Source: Episyrphus balteatus
Lineage: Eukaryota > Arthropoda > Insecta > Diptera > Syrphidae
NCBI RefSeq assembly: GCF_945859705.1
Contig: NC_079134.1
Coordinates: 33,494,576 to 33,558,575, forward strand
Direction: 5' to 3'
Length of the DNA: 64,000 nucleotides
Numbering within the stretch: position 1 is the first letter of the stretch; every line of letters starts with the position of its first letter. The translations under genes and the position numbers were made by a program. Of this stretch, positions 22,531 to 33,784 are shown in pieces. The notes beneath the pieces were generated by a model. It made no database searches, was not told the DNA's origin, and was given only the letters and a program-made list of their open reading frames with translations.

Positions 22531-23099
22531 GGGCCAAAATACCATTTAGTGCCTAAAAAGTTGTCCCATTGGTTTCATTTTTCTTGAAGAAAAATTACAA
22601 ATTAGTAGAAAAATTATTGAGTTATAAAATTAACATCATTAACATTTACAAGTTTGAAACCCAAATTTGGATTGAATTGTTTCCAAATCACGGCAACATT
22701 GTGGTTTATCTTGGTAACGCAGTGGTATTTAAAGTTTTAAAGCTTAAAAATATTTAATTGAAACTAATTTTTCTGTGATTTAACTTCATAGGAGACTTAC
22801 GTTGTTCCTATAGTTTCAAATATGAATATCAGAGAGCTTAATTATTATGATTTTACAAATAAAACTGAAATTTGCAGTAAAGTAACGCAGTTTTTTGGTT
22901 TTGATCACTTTTTGTTTAAACTGTCATAAATATAGAAATATCATTCAAAACATCGGTGCAAATGTTATTTTATAAAAGATTAAAGTATAACCATTTTATG
23001 CCAACTAAAATATATAAAAATATATTGATAAAAATTTCTATATTTTTTTTTTTTCAAAATTCACTGTCCTAATTAGGCATCAAAAAGTATTTTGGCCCT
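22531..23099. repeat. Inverted-repeat-bounded segment (GGGCCAAAATAC ends)
   Basis: GGGCCAAAATACCATTTAGT then GCCTAA (22531-22557) is mirrored by TTAGGCATCAAAAAGTATTT then TGGCCC (23074-23099). The interior of about 520 bp is A+T-rich without a gene. It may be a non-autonomous DNA transposon, but flanking duplications are not evident. Confidence 0.5.
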
Positions 23100-26090
23100 C
23101 TTTTTTTTACTTTCGAAGAAGGTCGGGAAAAAAATGTACCGCTGCGAATCTTCACGACTGTCTTACGTTGCTTCATTCTATAGTAGAACACATTTTATGG
23201 CTTTGGTTTAACATTTAAGAAACGGGACAGATCTTCAGTGTGGGTTTCTAGTATCATCTGGGAGCTTATCACTTCCTCTATAATTGTACCGCAAATACTA
23301 ATTCGCAATTATCTCACAGCTTTTGTGTTGCCTACTTAGGTATAATTTGCCCATTGACTGAACTCGAATCGAAATTATATCATTTTGCAGAAGTTGCATT
23401 TGCATTGCACTTTCCCTTTTAACAATTTAATTGCTCAGCAAATTGGTGATATTTGAGATTGCGCGACGCTTATCATCATGCAAGGCAAACATTTTTAAAA
23501 ATCAAAAAAACTAATACAAATCAAAAAAACGTTATAAAACGAAATAAAAACTTGCGAAGTAAGAAATTGCAAATATGAGTATTGCGAACAATATTGCGCT
23601 GAGTGATTTTTTTTTTTTTTGTCTCTTCTAACAATGCATATCTTCTTCGGCACGTCCAGATTTGATAGCGCATTATACTAGCTAGTTTATTCCATTATAA
23701 CATTTTTGGAAAAATTTCGCAAGCGAGTTTCGCAATATAAATACTGGCTCGATGAAATATTGTGCATGCATGGAATCTCCTGCTGCCCAACCCAAGCGCT
23801 TTAACTTTATGTAATTTATTACTTAGTTTAATCTTGAGACTGTCATCTCAGGAGGCTATGCCTTGCAAAGTATCCGTACTGTGGGAGTGTAGAGGGCTAG
23901 GGAAAAAGCTACCCTGATTCTTAAAATATTCTCAAACATCAAACAGTTTTCTACTCATCTTGGCTTCTTTCAGATCACCACTTGACTCCTAAGCAAAATC
24001 AATCAAGTCAAGTTCTCAGGTGACTACCAGCCTTTTCTTAACCCTTCGTTGCCTTTTCTAGAACTATTGGCACCAACTTAATTATCACTCAGTTCTTACA
24101 TGACCATTATCAAAGAACTTACAAATTTGCATGCATTTCTAACAGCTAACACCCTATGCCAAAATTCAATTCCGTTTCCATAATTCCTTCGTTCATTCAT
24201 CAAGGGAGTGATAGAAGTTTGTTTAGATTCTTATCTACTCCTCTACTAATTGTATAAGTTTTGCAAACCACCCCAAAAGGTTAGGTTAATGAGACGATTA
24301 TCAACTGAAGGCTTGTGGCACTGGATGGTGGTGTGAGTCCATACATTGACCCTTTTTTTTAGCACGCGCTGATCTAAAGTCATTGAATGATGAATATCGT
24401 CTAGTTTCCGGAAGGTTGGGCAAACTATTTTACAATTAAAATTAGACCTCGATTTTGTGGAACGTGTGCCTTGATTGAGGTTTATGCCCTTTGCATGCGT
24501 GACACTTTTTTTCGCCTTCTATTAAAAATATACACAAAAATAGACCAGCTGGTACATTGTCGCCAAACACCTGGACTACAACCGTCCATTTTAATGTGCG
24601 ATGTGGCGTGGTATGAAACGCAAATGTCTACTTATTGCTTCTGTAATTAATTAAATGTGGCGATCTGTGTGATCCACCCAACCATCAGTCTGAGCAAGAG
24701 GAGGTGGGTATTGGGCGGTATAGTAAAGACTGCGGTTTGGGGCCCCGCACGTAGTACGTCTGTCGATCGGCAAGTATGTTTGCACACTATTACTAGATCG
24801 GACTGTCAGTTCCTGAGAATAAATTAGCATTTGATGTGTAAACATGGCCATTTGTCGTTGTTTACGCCTCGGTCTAGTTTTTTTTTGTTCGATCAGAAGG
24901 GAAAACAACAGAAACCCCCACGTTAGATTGTTTAATCGCGCACTTGATCGCCGCTGCACCGCGCGCCGCCGCCGATCAAATTGCACCTGGGAACTAGTTT
25001 ATACTGCAACAAACCATTAGAATTACATCAGAGGGAATCAACGTGATCACTTGGTTGTTATTACAATTGAACACCTTAAACTTGGAGTAACAGTTATCAA
25101 AATTAACATAAAGAACCTGAGATCTATCGGTGGCCAGGGGTGACGGATTGTAACGTCGCGGTCGTGGGTGCAGCCAACGTCATAATATTTCACGATAAGT
25201 TTAAGTTTTTGTTTAACAAATCGACGACGAATGAAACTGACGAAGCGACTGACAGACGCAACTCGAAGTGCCGCTGAGAGTTAGAATATCGCTTACAATC
25301 ATAAAGTGGAGGTGTCAGTAACGATATGGAGAGGGGTGTTGGCGCGCAATGCAACAATGTTGGAAGTCAGATTAATGACTTTTCGAGCAACATGGTGCAA
25401 TGATCTTGTCTTTGATAGATCGATTTTCAAGATCGCTCACAACAGGTGTGGCGGTGGCTGGCTGTTTGGAGGTAAAATGTCAAACTGGTATTTTAATGGG
25501 CTTCCTTAATGGCTGCTGGGCGTGAGTGAGTGAGTGTGGTAAGAAGGTCTATTCTTATTTTCTATTTGAATTTGGTTTTGCTGATATGCATGCAGTTGAT
25601 TTGGTGATTTATTCTTGGGTCGTGTTTTTAGGTGTGTGTGATGCATTTGTGCAACTATTTATCTCAGTCATTGATTGAAAGAGCCACAATTAGACAGGAG
25701 TAGATATTGTGATAGATTGGAAGTTTGGGGATTAGAATATGGGGAAAAGCTGTTATTAAAAAAATAATCCAAATAATTTGGGGAATGTTCTTGATTTGTT
25801 GATATTGTAGGCAATTAAGAATGATGATATTCAGGTATTTTAACAATTTGTGTGGTAAGCTCTTATATGGGAATTCAGGAAAAGAATAATTTCAATTTAC
25901 AGAAATCTACAAATATGTAATTCAACCACACACTTTAAGTTTTTTTTCAATCTCCATCAATCTATCAAGGATTCATTAATCGAAACGGCTAATAGTTTAG
26001 TCGAGCTGGGCTATGTGGAAAATATTTTAGTTTGAGGGCAATTGTAGCAAAACAAACTTTTTTCGATCAAATAAACTTTTTCGGCCGATG
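23100..26090. other. Higher-complexity, probably single-copy host DNA
   Basis: Composition becomes mixed, with CpG-containing stretches at 24640-25540 (CGCGCGCCGCCGCCGATC near 24959, GTCGCGGTCGTGGG near 25154). No inverted or tandem repeat structure was seen. The minus strand near 25215-25260 carries two TCAGTY initiator-like words (TCAGTC, TCAGTT) about 12 bp apart, without a matching TATA box or downstream element. Open frames at 24651-24986 (-) and 25306-25509 (+) start at non-ATG codons and show no motif. Candidate regulatory or untranslated sequence; function unknown. Confidence 0.4.
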
Positions 26091-27455
26091 TAGTACCTAC
26101 AGGTAAAATAGGCATACAAAAAATTTGTTACACTCATGAAACTTGGCAAAAAGTTTGCTTTTGGAAAGATAGCAAAAGACGAAGGAGGTGAAGGTAAAAA
26201 AATATCATCATATGACACATGTTCTTTAGGTATTTTTTGATGCTAAATCTATAATGACATACAAATAAGATCAATACAATTAAAAACAAGAGTGCTTGTT
26301 TTTTATTTTAACAGGTAAATTATAACCGAAAATCATTTTAAAAACATGCTACACTGATGAAATTCGGAATGAAGGTATACGACAAACCAGGGACAAAGGA
26401 TTTATAAAGTTCTTAAAAATATTTTTGGTGAAAGGGTGTTTTTTTGATGGGTTGAGTTGTGTGTGAGAAAGGTGTCATAACAGATGACCCACATTTTTAA
26501 AATTTTTTAAACTTGGTGAAAAAGTAATGTCTGCTATAAAAACTAAGAATCAACAGAGTCTACAAAAATATCTTGAGGGAAAGAAAGGGTGTTTTTTTAA
26601 GAAATGATAAAATTTGGGATTGGTTCCACAAAAACTGGAACAAAGTTGCTACACCAATGAAAACTGGTACAAATGTTTCATTTATAACAGAAACCAAGAA
26701 ACTAAGTAGTCTATAAAAATATTTTAGGCGAAAGGGTGTTTTTTTTTTTTTTGTTAAATAAGGAAAATCCGCAATAAGTTAGATAAGCCACCCTTACGAA
26801 ATTCATTAAAAATGTTGTCTTTCCCATGGGAATTACGAATAAAGTAAAACTTAAAATTTGTTCATGTGAAAGGGTGTTTTTTTTTTAGGTTTAGAGAAAA
26901 TATGGGTATATTTCAAAAAGTGCATAATACTAGAGTAATACTAGTGGTATCCTATTGAAATTCAACAATTATATTACTTTTGAGATAAGAAACAATAATC
27001 TAAAGTGTCTATAAGAATAATTGTAAAAGAGTGTTTTTTTTTTTAGTGAAAACAAAAATGATGGGTAACCCTAATGAAATTTGGTGAAAACATTGAGTTT
27101 GGGAAAGAAAGCAAGAATAAAGAGTTTTCATAAATAAATTTAGGTGAAAGGGTGTTTCTTTCGAAGAGACAGTAAAATCTGTAATTTGGCCCAAAAAGCC
27201 AATGATTCGTAAAAACGTCTAAGAACTTAAGTATAAACGTTTAATTTGTCATCGAAACCAAAAAAAAGATTAATTATTGGCTTTTTGGGACCAATTACAG
27301 ATTTTACTGTCTCTTCGAAAAAAACACCCTTTCAACAAAATTTTTTTTATAGACTTTTTTATCCTTGGTTCTTATCCTAAAAGCAAACTTTTTGCAAAGT
27401 TTCATGAGTGTAACAATTTTTTTTTTAATTTTATGCACTATTTTACTTTCATTCA
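26091..27455. mobile_element. Foldback-type element, copy B (complete)
   Basis: The left end ACAGGTAAAATAGGCATAC and the block TTGTTACACTCATGAAAC, TTGGCAAAAAGTTTGC are mirrored at the right end by GCAAACTTTTTGCAAAG, TTTCATGAGTGTAACAA and CTATTTTACTTTC. The left arm contains about six tandem units, each ending AAAGGGTGTTTTTTT (near 26431, 26584, 26731, 26871, 27031 and 27147). The right arm has one. A hairpin near the centre (TCGAAGAGACAGTAAAATCT against AGATTTTACTGTCTCTTCGA, 27166-27320) joins them. Same family as 1-803; unit spacing 116-160 bp. No coding capacity. Confidence 0.85.
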
Positions 27456-28241
27456 TTTACATACCAATTAAGAAAACGACCAAACTATCGGGCGGATACA
27501 AAATCTGTAGTTTGCGGGCGCTCTTATAGAGTTTTTTTTTTTTAAGAAAGATGTATTTTTATTTTATTATCAATCATGTGCATGTGCAAATAGTAAAGTT
27601 TTTTAACTACCCCGAAATTCATCTCTTTATGAACTGATATTTTTGTTGTTTTAACCAAATTTGAAGATTTTACTAAGCTGAACGTCACGTCGTCGATTCA
27701 AAATTGGAAAGAAAATCCTCACAGAATTAATTATAAGCCTTTGATTTGTTAATTCGTAGAAAAGATTAAGAAGCGGAATGCTGTCGCAGAGGTCACAGTA
27801 TGATTTTTAAATTTCATTAGAGTAACCTTACAAGAGCCAAGCGTTGTACAAAATCATGCTTCTTCAACTTAAGAATCTTTATAAAAACTTTTTACTAATG
27901 ATCAGCTAAGAAAGTAGGTACAACAACATTCTGCCAATCAAATACAAGATTCTCAACTTTTCCAAAGCTTCTCATGCATCAACTGAAATAAAAAAAAAAA
28001 AACATTCCACTGTCACAAATCTATGAAATTCTTTACTCAAATTTTGTATACATTTCACGTAGCCGGTAATTGCGTTCATGTAAAATCAAACTACTATAGC
28101 ACTTCTGATGCGATGTTTGCAAGCAAGTTGTTGCATTCAAGAATAAAACCAATGTCGTCGCCATTACTGCCGATATGCCGTTGAGTTACGTTTGCCCCGA
28201 CATATACCAGCCGCACCATTGCCGATTATTTGGTCCTTCTA

Positions 28242-28249
28242 TATAAAAG
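28242..28249 (+). promoter_or_regulatory. TATA-box-like sequence
   Basis: TATAAAAG, preceded by TCTA and followed by CCGACACCGAAATT. An initiator would be expected near 28272, where the sequence reads CCATCACAAT. This would leave only a few bases of leader before the ATG at 28279, which argues against that ATG being used from this site. Confidence 0.25.
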
Positions 28250-28278
28250 CCGACACCGAAATTAATTGCCATCACAAT

Positions 28279-28359
28279 ATGCAGCTTCTGTCTTTTCTGC
28301 TGCTGCTGTTGCTGCTGCTGATCCTTGGTCATGTCATACCGTCAGCATCATCATGTTAG
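28279..28359 (+). CDS. Short signal-peptide-like reading frame (candidate only)
   Basis: ATG followed by 25 codons and TAG. The predicted peptide begins MQLLSF, continues with eight leucines, then ILGHVIPSASSC. The charge-poor start, hydrophobic core and small residues at the end look like a secretory signal peptide that could be the first exon of a longer gene, with GT at 28327 as a possible donor. However, the leucine run comes from a CTG/TTG simple repeat, which gives hydrophobic frames by chance. No downstream exon was recognised. Very low confidence. Confidence 0.12.
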   Translation: MQLLSFLLLLLLLLILGHVIPSASSC

Positions 28360-30454
28360 CCAGACACTTCAGGACACTGTCAGATCTCAGCTCGGCTCGG
28401 CTCGGGTATGCATGTTTGTAGTCCATTTTTCGCACAATCCACAATCTTGTGCACAAAATGCACAGACCCCATCACACACAACAAACAACACAGAGCTTAT
28501 CAATATTCCTGAATTTGATATACGTGAATGGTCAACGGAATGTGACTCGTTTGCTGGGGCAAGTTCACCATAAAGGTGTTTCAGTCGGTAGCTCCATATA
28601 TATCACCGGACAAAATACCAACAATCCCATACTCTTTCTTTGAAGTCTCTCCAAAGTATGTCCAGATCAATTACGCGGTTCTTGGCAAAAAAGGCACCAA
28701 CAACTAACTGAAACAAACTTTACAAAAAAAAAAAAAGGAAAAAAATAAAACACAAAATGAACACTCAAGACTTTAAGAACATCACTCCTAGCCTCTTTCT
28801 ACTGCTCGATCACTCCCTGTGGAAACAATACACAAGTTGACTCAAGAACAGGCGACACAGCGAACAGAAGTCAATTTAGGGGCAAAACCCAAGAAGCCGT
28901 GAGTGGAGCAAACAGAAAAACGAAAAAAGCAAAAAAAACAACCAACTGATCGCTCCACCGATCGTGAGGATGCAATCTTAGCCAAACGGTATAATAAGGT
29001 GGAAAATAAGAACGCACCGTATACAAATAATCTGTAACAAAGTGAGGATTGATCAGCAATGGCCGGTGTGCGGTGCGGCATCTGGCGACAACGCGGCACC
29101 CAGATCCAATGTCTGATATATACCTGATGGTGCTGTGCGCGCGGTGCGTCTTCTGAGCGTAAGGTTCGATTTATTGGCGTGTTGCTCTGTTTTCGCTTTT
29201 TGCCAAAATCGACGCTTAATTTTCTGTCAGCTTTTCAACATATAAAACGAAGATAAAAAAAAAAATCATCCAATGAAAAAGGCTTAGAGAAAAAATAAAA
29301 TGCTAAAACTGCCATCAGCATCGATTGTTTATCGAATGATTTTTGGCACTGCCATCACATAGTTAACTATATTTTCATATATACGGGTACCCTACATAAA
29401 TTCTGGTGCGGACCTTTCAAGATCCTTGTTTTACGGATGTGCTTTGTGGGTTTATCTGATTGAAATTGGATATATGTTCCAATATTCTATAACTAGGTTT
29501 AGTAAAGTCAGATGTTAAATTCAGGAAGCACTTCAGAACAAAAGTTCTTAAAAAAATTAAAAAAAAAGAAAATGAGCAATAAAAACTTGTTTTTAACAAA
29601 AAATTAAAAAATTTATTACTTAAGCACTTACTTATGCTGCCCAAACAAACAAAGCTTCTCCCGAAAGTTTTGTTAATAGCCAGTTGTCTCAATTTACGTC
29701 CCTCAAATTTGGCTGAGGTCGGGATCCACTTGCTTTCGCCGCCGCCGCCACCCTACAAAGTAAGGTTAACATGACGTTTCAACGTAATAAATGTAATCGA
29801 ATAAAAAAGCAAGAAAGGAGACCAAAGATGGGCTATTGAATTGGTTACCTGTTATGTTGTGGTACAAAATTTTGGAATTCGCAACGTTTAACTTCGCACA
29901 AAATAACTGTCCGTAACACTTTCCATAGCAATTTTCATTTATCAATCGTTCAGTAGAGGGAGTAGAGATTTTACCTGGTCCAGATTTCCTAAATATCATA
30001 AAATCTATGAGTTTTCTGGCAATATTGTATATTAGACTGATTCAAAAGAAATTTTTTTTTTGTTCAAAGCATCGTGAAAATATTGTTGGAAATGACGATT
30101 TAAAAATACTGTAAAAGTTTCAGCCCTTAATGTTAACATTTAGTACCGCCGCATCGCAAATTTCTATTTCCCATACGATTTGTATGGGAAAGATTGTGTA
30201 TTTGTGTCTTTTTAATGGTTCATCCAAAAGGCTTGACAAAATCATTTTCTTCAATAAAATTGTCCGCTCTACAAAAAAGCTCTTAATAATTTTTTTGATT
30301 TACCCCGGCGTTTCGAAGTTATTCAACTTTAAAATATAAAAAGTAATTTTTTTTCTCATTTTTTTCCGATTTTTGACGAATTTATTAGGTTTTTAAAAAA
30401 ATTTGGCAAAATTTTCGAATATTTGTATTCTATGTTGTGTTTTGGTTTCACAGA

Positions 30455-31302
30455 CAGTGTTGCCAGAGAATTTTAGAGGCAAGGAGCCGAATTTTAGAAG
30501 TCTTGGAGCCAAAAATCGCCAATTTCAAAAATTGTTCATAAAAACTGAAAATAATGCATTTTGTAACATTTTTTTTTTGTTTTTTTCATCATTTTTTTTT
30601 CCAACTTCAAATTTACTTAGATATATGATAACATAAACTAAAGATTAAAAAAAAAAAATAAAAAAGAAATAATACTCTGTATTAAATTTATCAGACTTCA
30701 AGTTAGATTCTTTAATTTTTATTTTAGTAATAAATAAGAAAACAAATATACATTTTGGAAAAGTGGAAACAAAATATGAGGTGTTCAGAATAATAATGGG
30801 TCAAGTCCATTATCGTGCATTATTCTGAACTTTGAGAAGCTTTTTCTCAGAAACTAAAGGAACTTTTGAAATAAATATTTCACAGATCGATAGCTCTATA
30901 GGTATATCTCCAAAATGTCTTTCTTTTATTTTATTTGACATAAAACGAAACCCTTAATTTTTAAGACCTTAAAACGTCCAACCCCAGGGAGAAATGGACT
31001 TGACCCATTATAATTCTGAACGCCTCATATACCTACATATGAATAAAAATGGAAGTAGGTACATACATTCACAATTGCGCTTTTCAGCAAGACGTCAGAT
31101 TCTACTTCGAAGACTTTTAAGGCGTGATCATAATAATTAAGTTCTTTTATTATAAAAGTTTTAAATTTTGAAGGAGCCAAAAATCGCCAAATTGAAAACT
31201 TAAGGAGCCAAATTTTGATAAATCGGAAATCAGAATTTGAAGGAGCCGGAGAAAACTGGAAGGAGCCGGTTTGGCTATAAATAGCCGATCCTGGCAACAC
31301 TG
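30455..31302. mobile_element. hAT-like non-autonomous element, CAGTGTTGCCA ends
   Basis: The ends are CAGTGTTGCCAG and CTGGCAACACTG. TTCACAGA occurs exactly on both sides (30447-30454 and 31303-31310), an 8-bp duplication as expected for hAT. Near both ends GGAGCC is repeated (for example AAGGAGCCGAATTTTAG, CTTGGAGCCAAAAATCGCC, and at least four copies at 31170-31270), the kind of sub-terminal repeat that hAT transposases bind. It interrupts the 30033 element and is itself interrupted at 30777. No transposase. Confidence 0.88.
30777..31027. mobile_element. 251-bp TIR element with TA duplication, innermost of the nest
   Basis: TGAGGTGTTCAGAATAATAA then TGGGTCAAGTCCAT (left) is mirrored by ATGGACTTGACCCATTATAA then TTCTGAACGCCTCA (right). 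TA flanks both ends (30775-30776 and 31028-31029). A third, partial inverted copy (ATTATTCTGAAC, 30820) lies inside the left end. TA duplication and short length fit a Tc1/mariner-derived MITE. Confidence 0.8.
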
Positions 31303-31702
31303 TTCACAGATCCTTTTATATAACTCTCAAACCCCTAATACTATCATATTAGATTTCTTCAATAAATTTTAATTATTATTTTTTTAACTAAAAATTATTT
31401 TAATTAATTTTTCGCGTCCGTTTTTTTTAAATTTTATAAATGCATTCAATTTTATACTAGAAAATGATTAAATCTAGCCTTTTTGATGAACCATTATAAA
31501 GATAAAAAAATCTAAACACAAATACACAATTTTTCCCATACAAATCGTATGGGAAATAGAAATTTGCGATGCGGTGGTACTAAATGTTAACATTAAATGC
31601 TGAAACTTTTACAGTATTTTTAAATCGTCATTTCCAACAATATTTTCAACAATGCTTTGAACAAAAAAAAAAAAAATTTTTTTGAATCAGTCTATTGTAT
31701 AT

Positions 31703-32393
31703 ACCCAATAATCATCCCTCAAAATGTTCTTATCTAATTCCGGGACACCCTGTTTAGTTTTGACAAAATGAAATTGCAATGAAATTTCCACTGAAAAAAT
31801 ACGTTTTTACAATAATTCATTAAAAACTTATTCCAACCCCAGATATTTCTCTTAGATAAAATTAATAGAAAAATAGAGAAATAAGGTTAGCCTTGAAAAC
31901 TTCTAAAAAAAAACCATGTAACATAAAGCATTGATTATGTTTATCGCAAAATCGCAAGAAATGGCAACATTGTTTTTAATATTTATCGAACAAATTTTGA
32001 AGTATTTATGTTGTTACTGTAGATTTATTGTTTGCTCAGTAATATACACTATAAAACACCAAGTGGGAGTGCCAAGCCAAGTTCTCACAAAATTTTGAAA
32101 CAACAATTTTTATATGCACCAACCTAAAATCCAAGAAAATTTTAATTTGAAATAAATTAGAAAGCTATGAAATAATTAGCATATTGCTAAGTTTATAATT
32201 AATGGAATTCCAATGAATTGTTTTCCATTTTCAAACAGATAATTTCATATTTTGTGTGTACAGGAGTCAGAAACTAAGAAAACGAGCTATAATGGGTCAC
32301 TGTGGCGTATACGTAACTTTTTTTTCCTGTGAACAGTTAAACCTGAGAAAATATTGAAACCAGATAACTTTTGTTTACTAATTCGTGACATTT
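31703..32393. other. Spacer with two repeat-end motifs
   Basis: GGGACACCCTGT at 31741, a motif common at insect repeat ends, has no partner here. A dispersed motif copy lies at 32296-32317. Otherwise A+T-rich without a gene. Confidence 0.5.
32296..32317 (+). repeat. Dispersed motif, copy 2
   Basis: TCACTGTGGCGTATACGTAA followed by a T-run and TGTGAACA. The copy at 58627 shares the T-run and TGTGAACA too, so these two may be ends of one family. Confidence 0.6.
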
Positions 32394-32446
32394 CAAATAA
32401 TAACACGGTGTTACAAAAATGAGGTTTTACACCGTGTTATTATTTG
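32394..32446. repeat. Perfect 18-bp inverted repeat at an element end
   Basis: CAAATAATAACACGGTGT is perfectly mirrored by ACACCGTGTTATTATTTG, 17 bp apart. The arms include the terminus of the 32404 element plus its flank, so the element's left end seems to have been duplicated in inverted orientation, or a tiny derivative landed at the same site. Confidence 0.75.
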
Positions 32447-33781
32447 AATACGCGGGTCTAGACCTATCAGGTTTTGTAGAACTAGTCGCACTGAATACGA
32501 AACGGTATTTGAAAATCCCCTAACACCCCCAAAATCTGGAGTTACGGGCAAAAAACGGTTTTTTGGACCTTCACCCATTGAAAAAATTCTAGCTTCGACA
32601 ATTTTTTACCCATTTTCGATTTTTTACAGTTTCTGATAGAAGATAAATATACCTTTTTATTAATGTATAAAACATGTAACTCGGTTAAACCACTTAGAAT
32701 TTATAAGATGTCAAAGTTCAAAAATTCAATTTTTTTTGTCATTTGCCCAACTTCGGCATCAATTTAAAGTATATGTTTTCAAAACAACATGCTATTTAAA
32801 AAATATATTCTAAAAGTATATCTATTTCCTAATTGATCGAGGTATTTTTTATGAAAATCACTTCAAAATTGGCTTAGAAAAAAAAATGTTTCCATTTCAA
32901 CCCACATACAGAAATTCGAACTTTTAGGTATAGAACAAAAATGTTGTTTCGGCACGTAGTAGGATAAGTTGGGCGCCAGGATTTGATAAAGGGTTTTTGT
33001 AGAGAAGCTCAATACAAACATTTTTTTCTTTGGGAGGGGGTCTATCTCTCCCCGTTTAGGTGGGAGGGGCATTTTTCTAAAAAAAAATTATCAAAATAAA
33101 AAAAAATTATTAAAAAACAACGGCAACACTTACAGTAATAAATGATACCATTTCCAAAAGGCAAAATTGTGCATTTGATTCTAATTTTTAAATCAATATA
33201 ATATTGCCAATAGTTTTTGAAATAATCTATTTCAAAGTTAAAAATAGGGGAAACAAAATTTTTGTAAGCTCATTTTATACTATTTTTGTCCAGACTGTGA
33301 ATTTAAGTAAATAAATTACTTAAACAGAAAACTGCCAATTTTGAAGTGATTTTCATAAAAAATACCTCGATCAATTGGGAAATAGATATACTTTTAGAAT
33401 ATATTTTTTAAAAAGCATGTTGTTTTGAAAACATATACTTTAAATTGATGCCGAAGTTGGGCAAATGACAAAAAAAATTGAATTTTTGAACTTTGACATC
33501 TTATAAATTCTAAGTGGTTTAACCGAGTTACATGTTTTATACATTGTTAAAAAGGTATATTTATCTTCTATCAGAAACTGTAAAAAAATCGAAAATGGGT
33601 AAAAAATTGTCGAAGCTAGAATTTTTTCAATGGGTGAAGGTCCAAAAAACCGTTTTTTTGCCCGTAACTCCAGATTTTGGGGGTGTTAGGGGATTTTCAA
33701 ATACCGTTTCGTATTCAGTGCGACTAGCTCTACAAAACCTGATAGGTCTCCGCCCGCGTATATTTTGAGTGTTACACCGTG
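32404..33781. mobile_element. CACGGTGT palindromic element, copy 1, TAA duplication
   Basis: It begins CACGGTGTTACAAAAATGAG and ends GTGTTACACCGTG with TAA on both sides (32401-32403 and 33782-33784). The arms pair through ACCTATCAGGTTTTGTAGA, CGCACTGAATACGAAACGG, CCTAACACCCCCAAAAT and GCCCAACTTCGGCATCAATT. The 3' arm is shorter, because the central part with CCCCGTTTAGGTGGGAGGGG is present only in the left arm. TAA duplications suggest PIF/Harbinger relationship (inference). Frames at 32863-33072 and 33532-33768 are arm sequence, not genes. Confidence 0.8.
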
Positions 33782-33784
33782 TAA

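Larger units (their letters stand above)
27456..30024. other. Higher-complexity, probably single-copy host DNA
   Basis: 28060-29200 has mixed composition with CTG/CAG triplets, CpG words and a TATA-like box at 28242. Open frames at 28325-28643 (+) and 28842-29099 (-) overlap in several frames and lack motifs. CGCCGCCGCCGCCACC lies at 29736. This may be host regulatory or exonic DNA, but nothing is proven. Confidence 0.4.
30033..31694. mobile_element. TIR element with 8-bp target duplication, outermost of a three-level nest
   Basis: TAGACTGATTCAAAA (left) is mirrored by TTTTGAATCAGTCTA (right), and the arms continue through GTTGGAAATGACGATTT, CTGTAAAAGTTTCAGC and CCCATACGATTTGTATGGG, about 230 bp each. 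TTGTATAT occurs exactly on both sides (30025-30032 and 31695-31702). Without the nested insertion its length is about 0.8 kb. An 8-bp duplication fits hAT or P superfamilies, but the terminus does not have the usual hAT CAG start, so the superfamily is left open. Confidence 0.85.

Noticed and set aside
24651..24986. 111-codon minus-strand frame
   Set aside because: It starts at GTG, contains arginine-rich GC-driven sequence and no motif. There is no ATG in a suitable position.
31741..31752. GGGACACCCTGT, with similar words at 21025 and 59520
   Set aside because: These resemble common insect repeat ends, but no inverted partner is nearby, so no element could be delimited.
32863..33072. Open frame of 69 codons, similar to frames at 48151-48351 and 49077-49277 (peptide starting MPLPPKRGEIDP)
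   Set aside because: Its recurrence is explained by the repeated arms of the CACGGTGT palindromic family; the two frames at 48 and 49 kb are opposite arms of one element. No codon bias or domain supports a gene.
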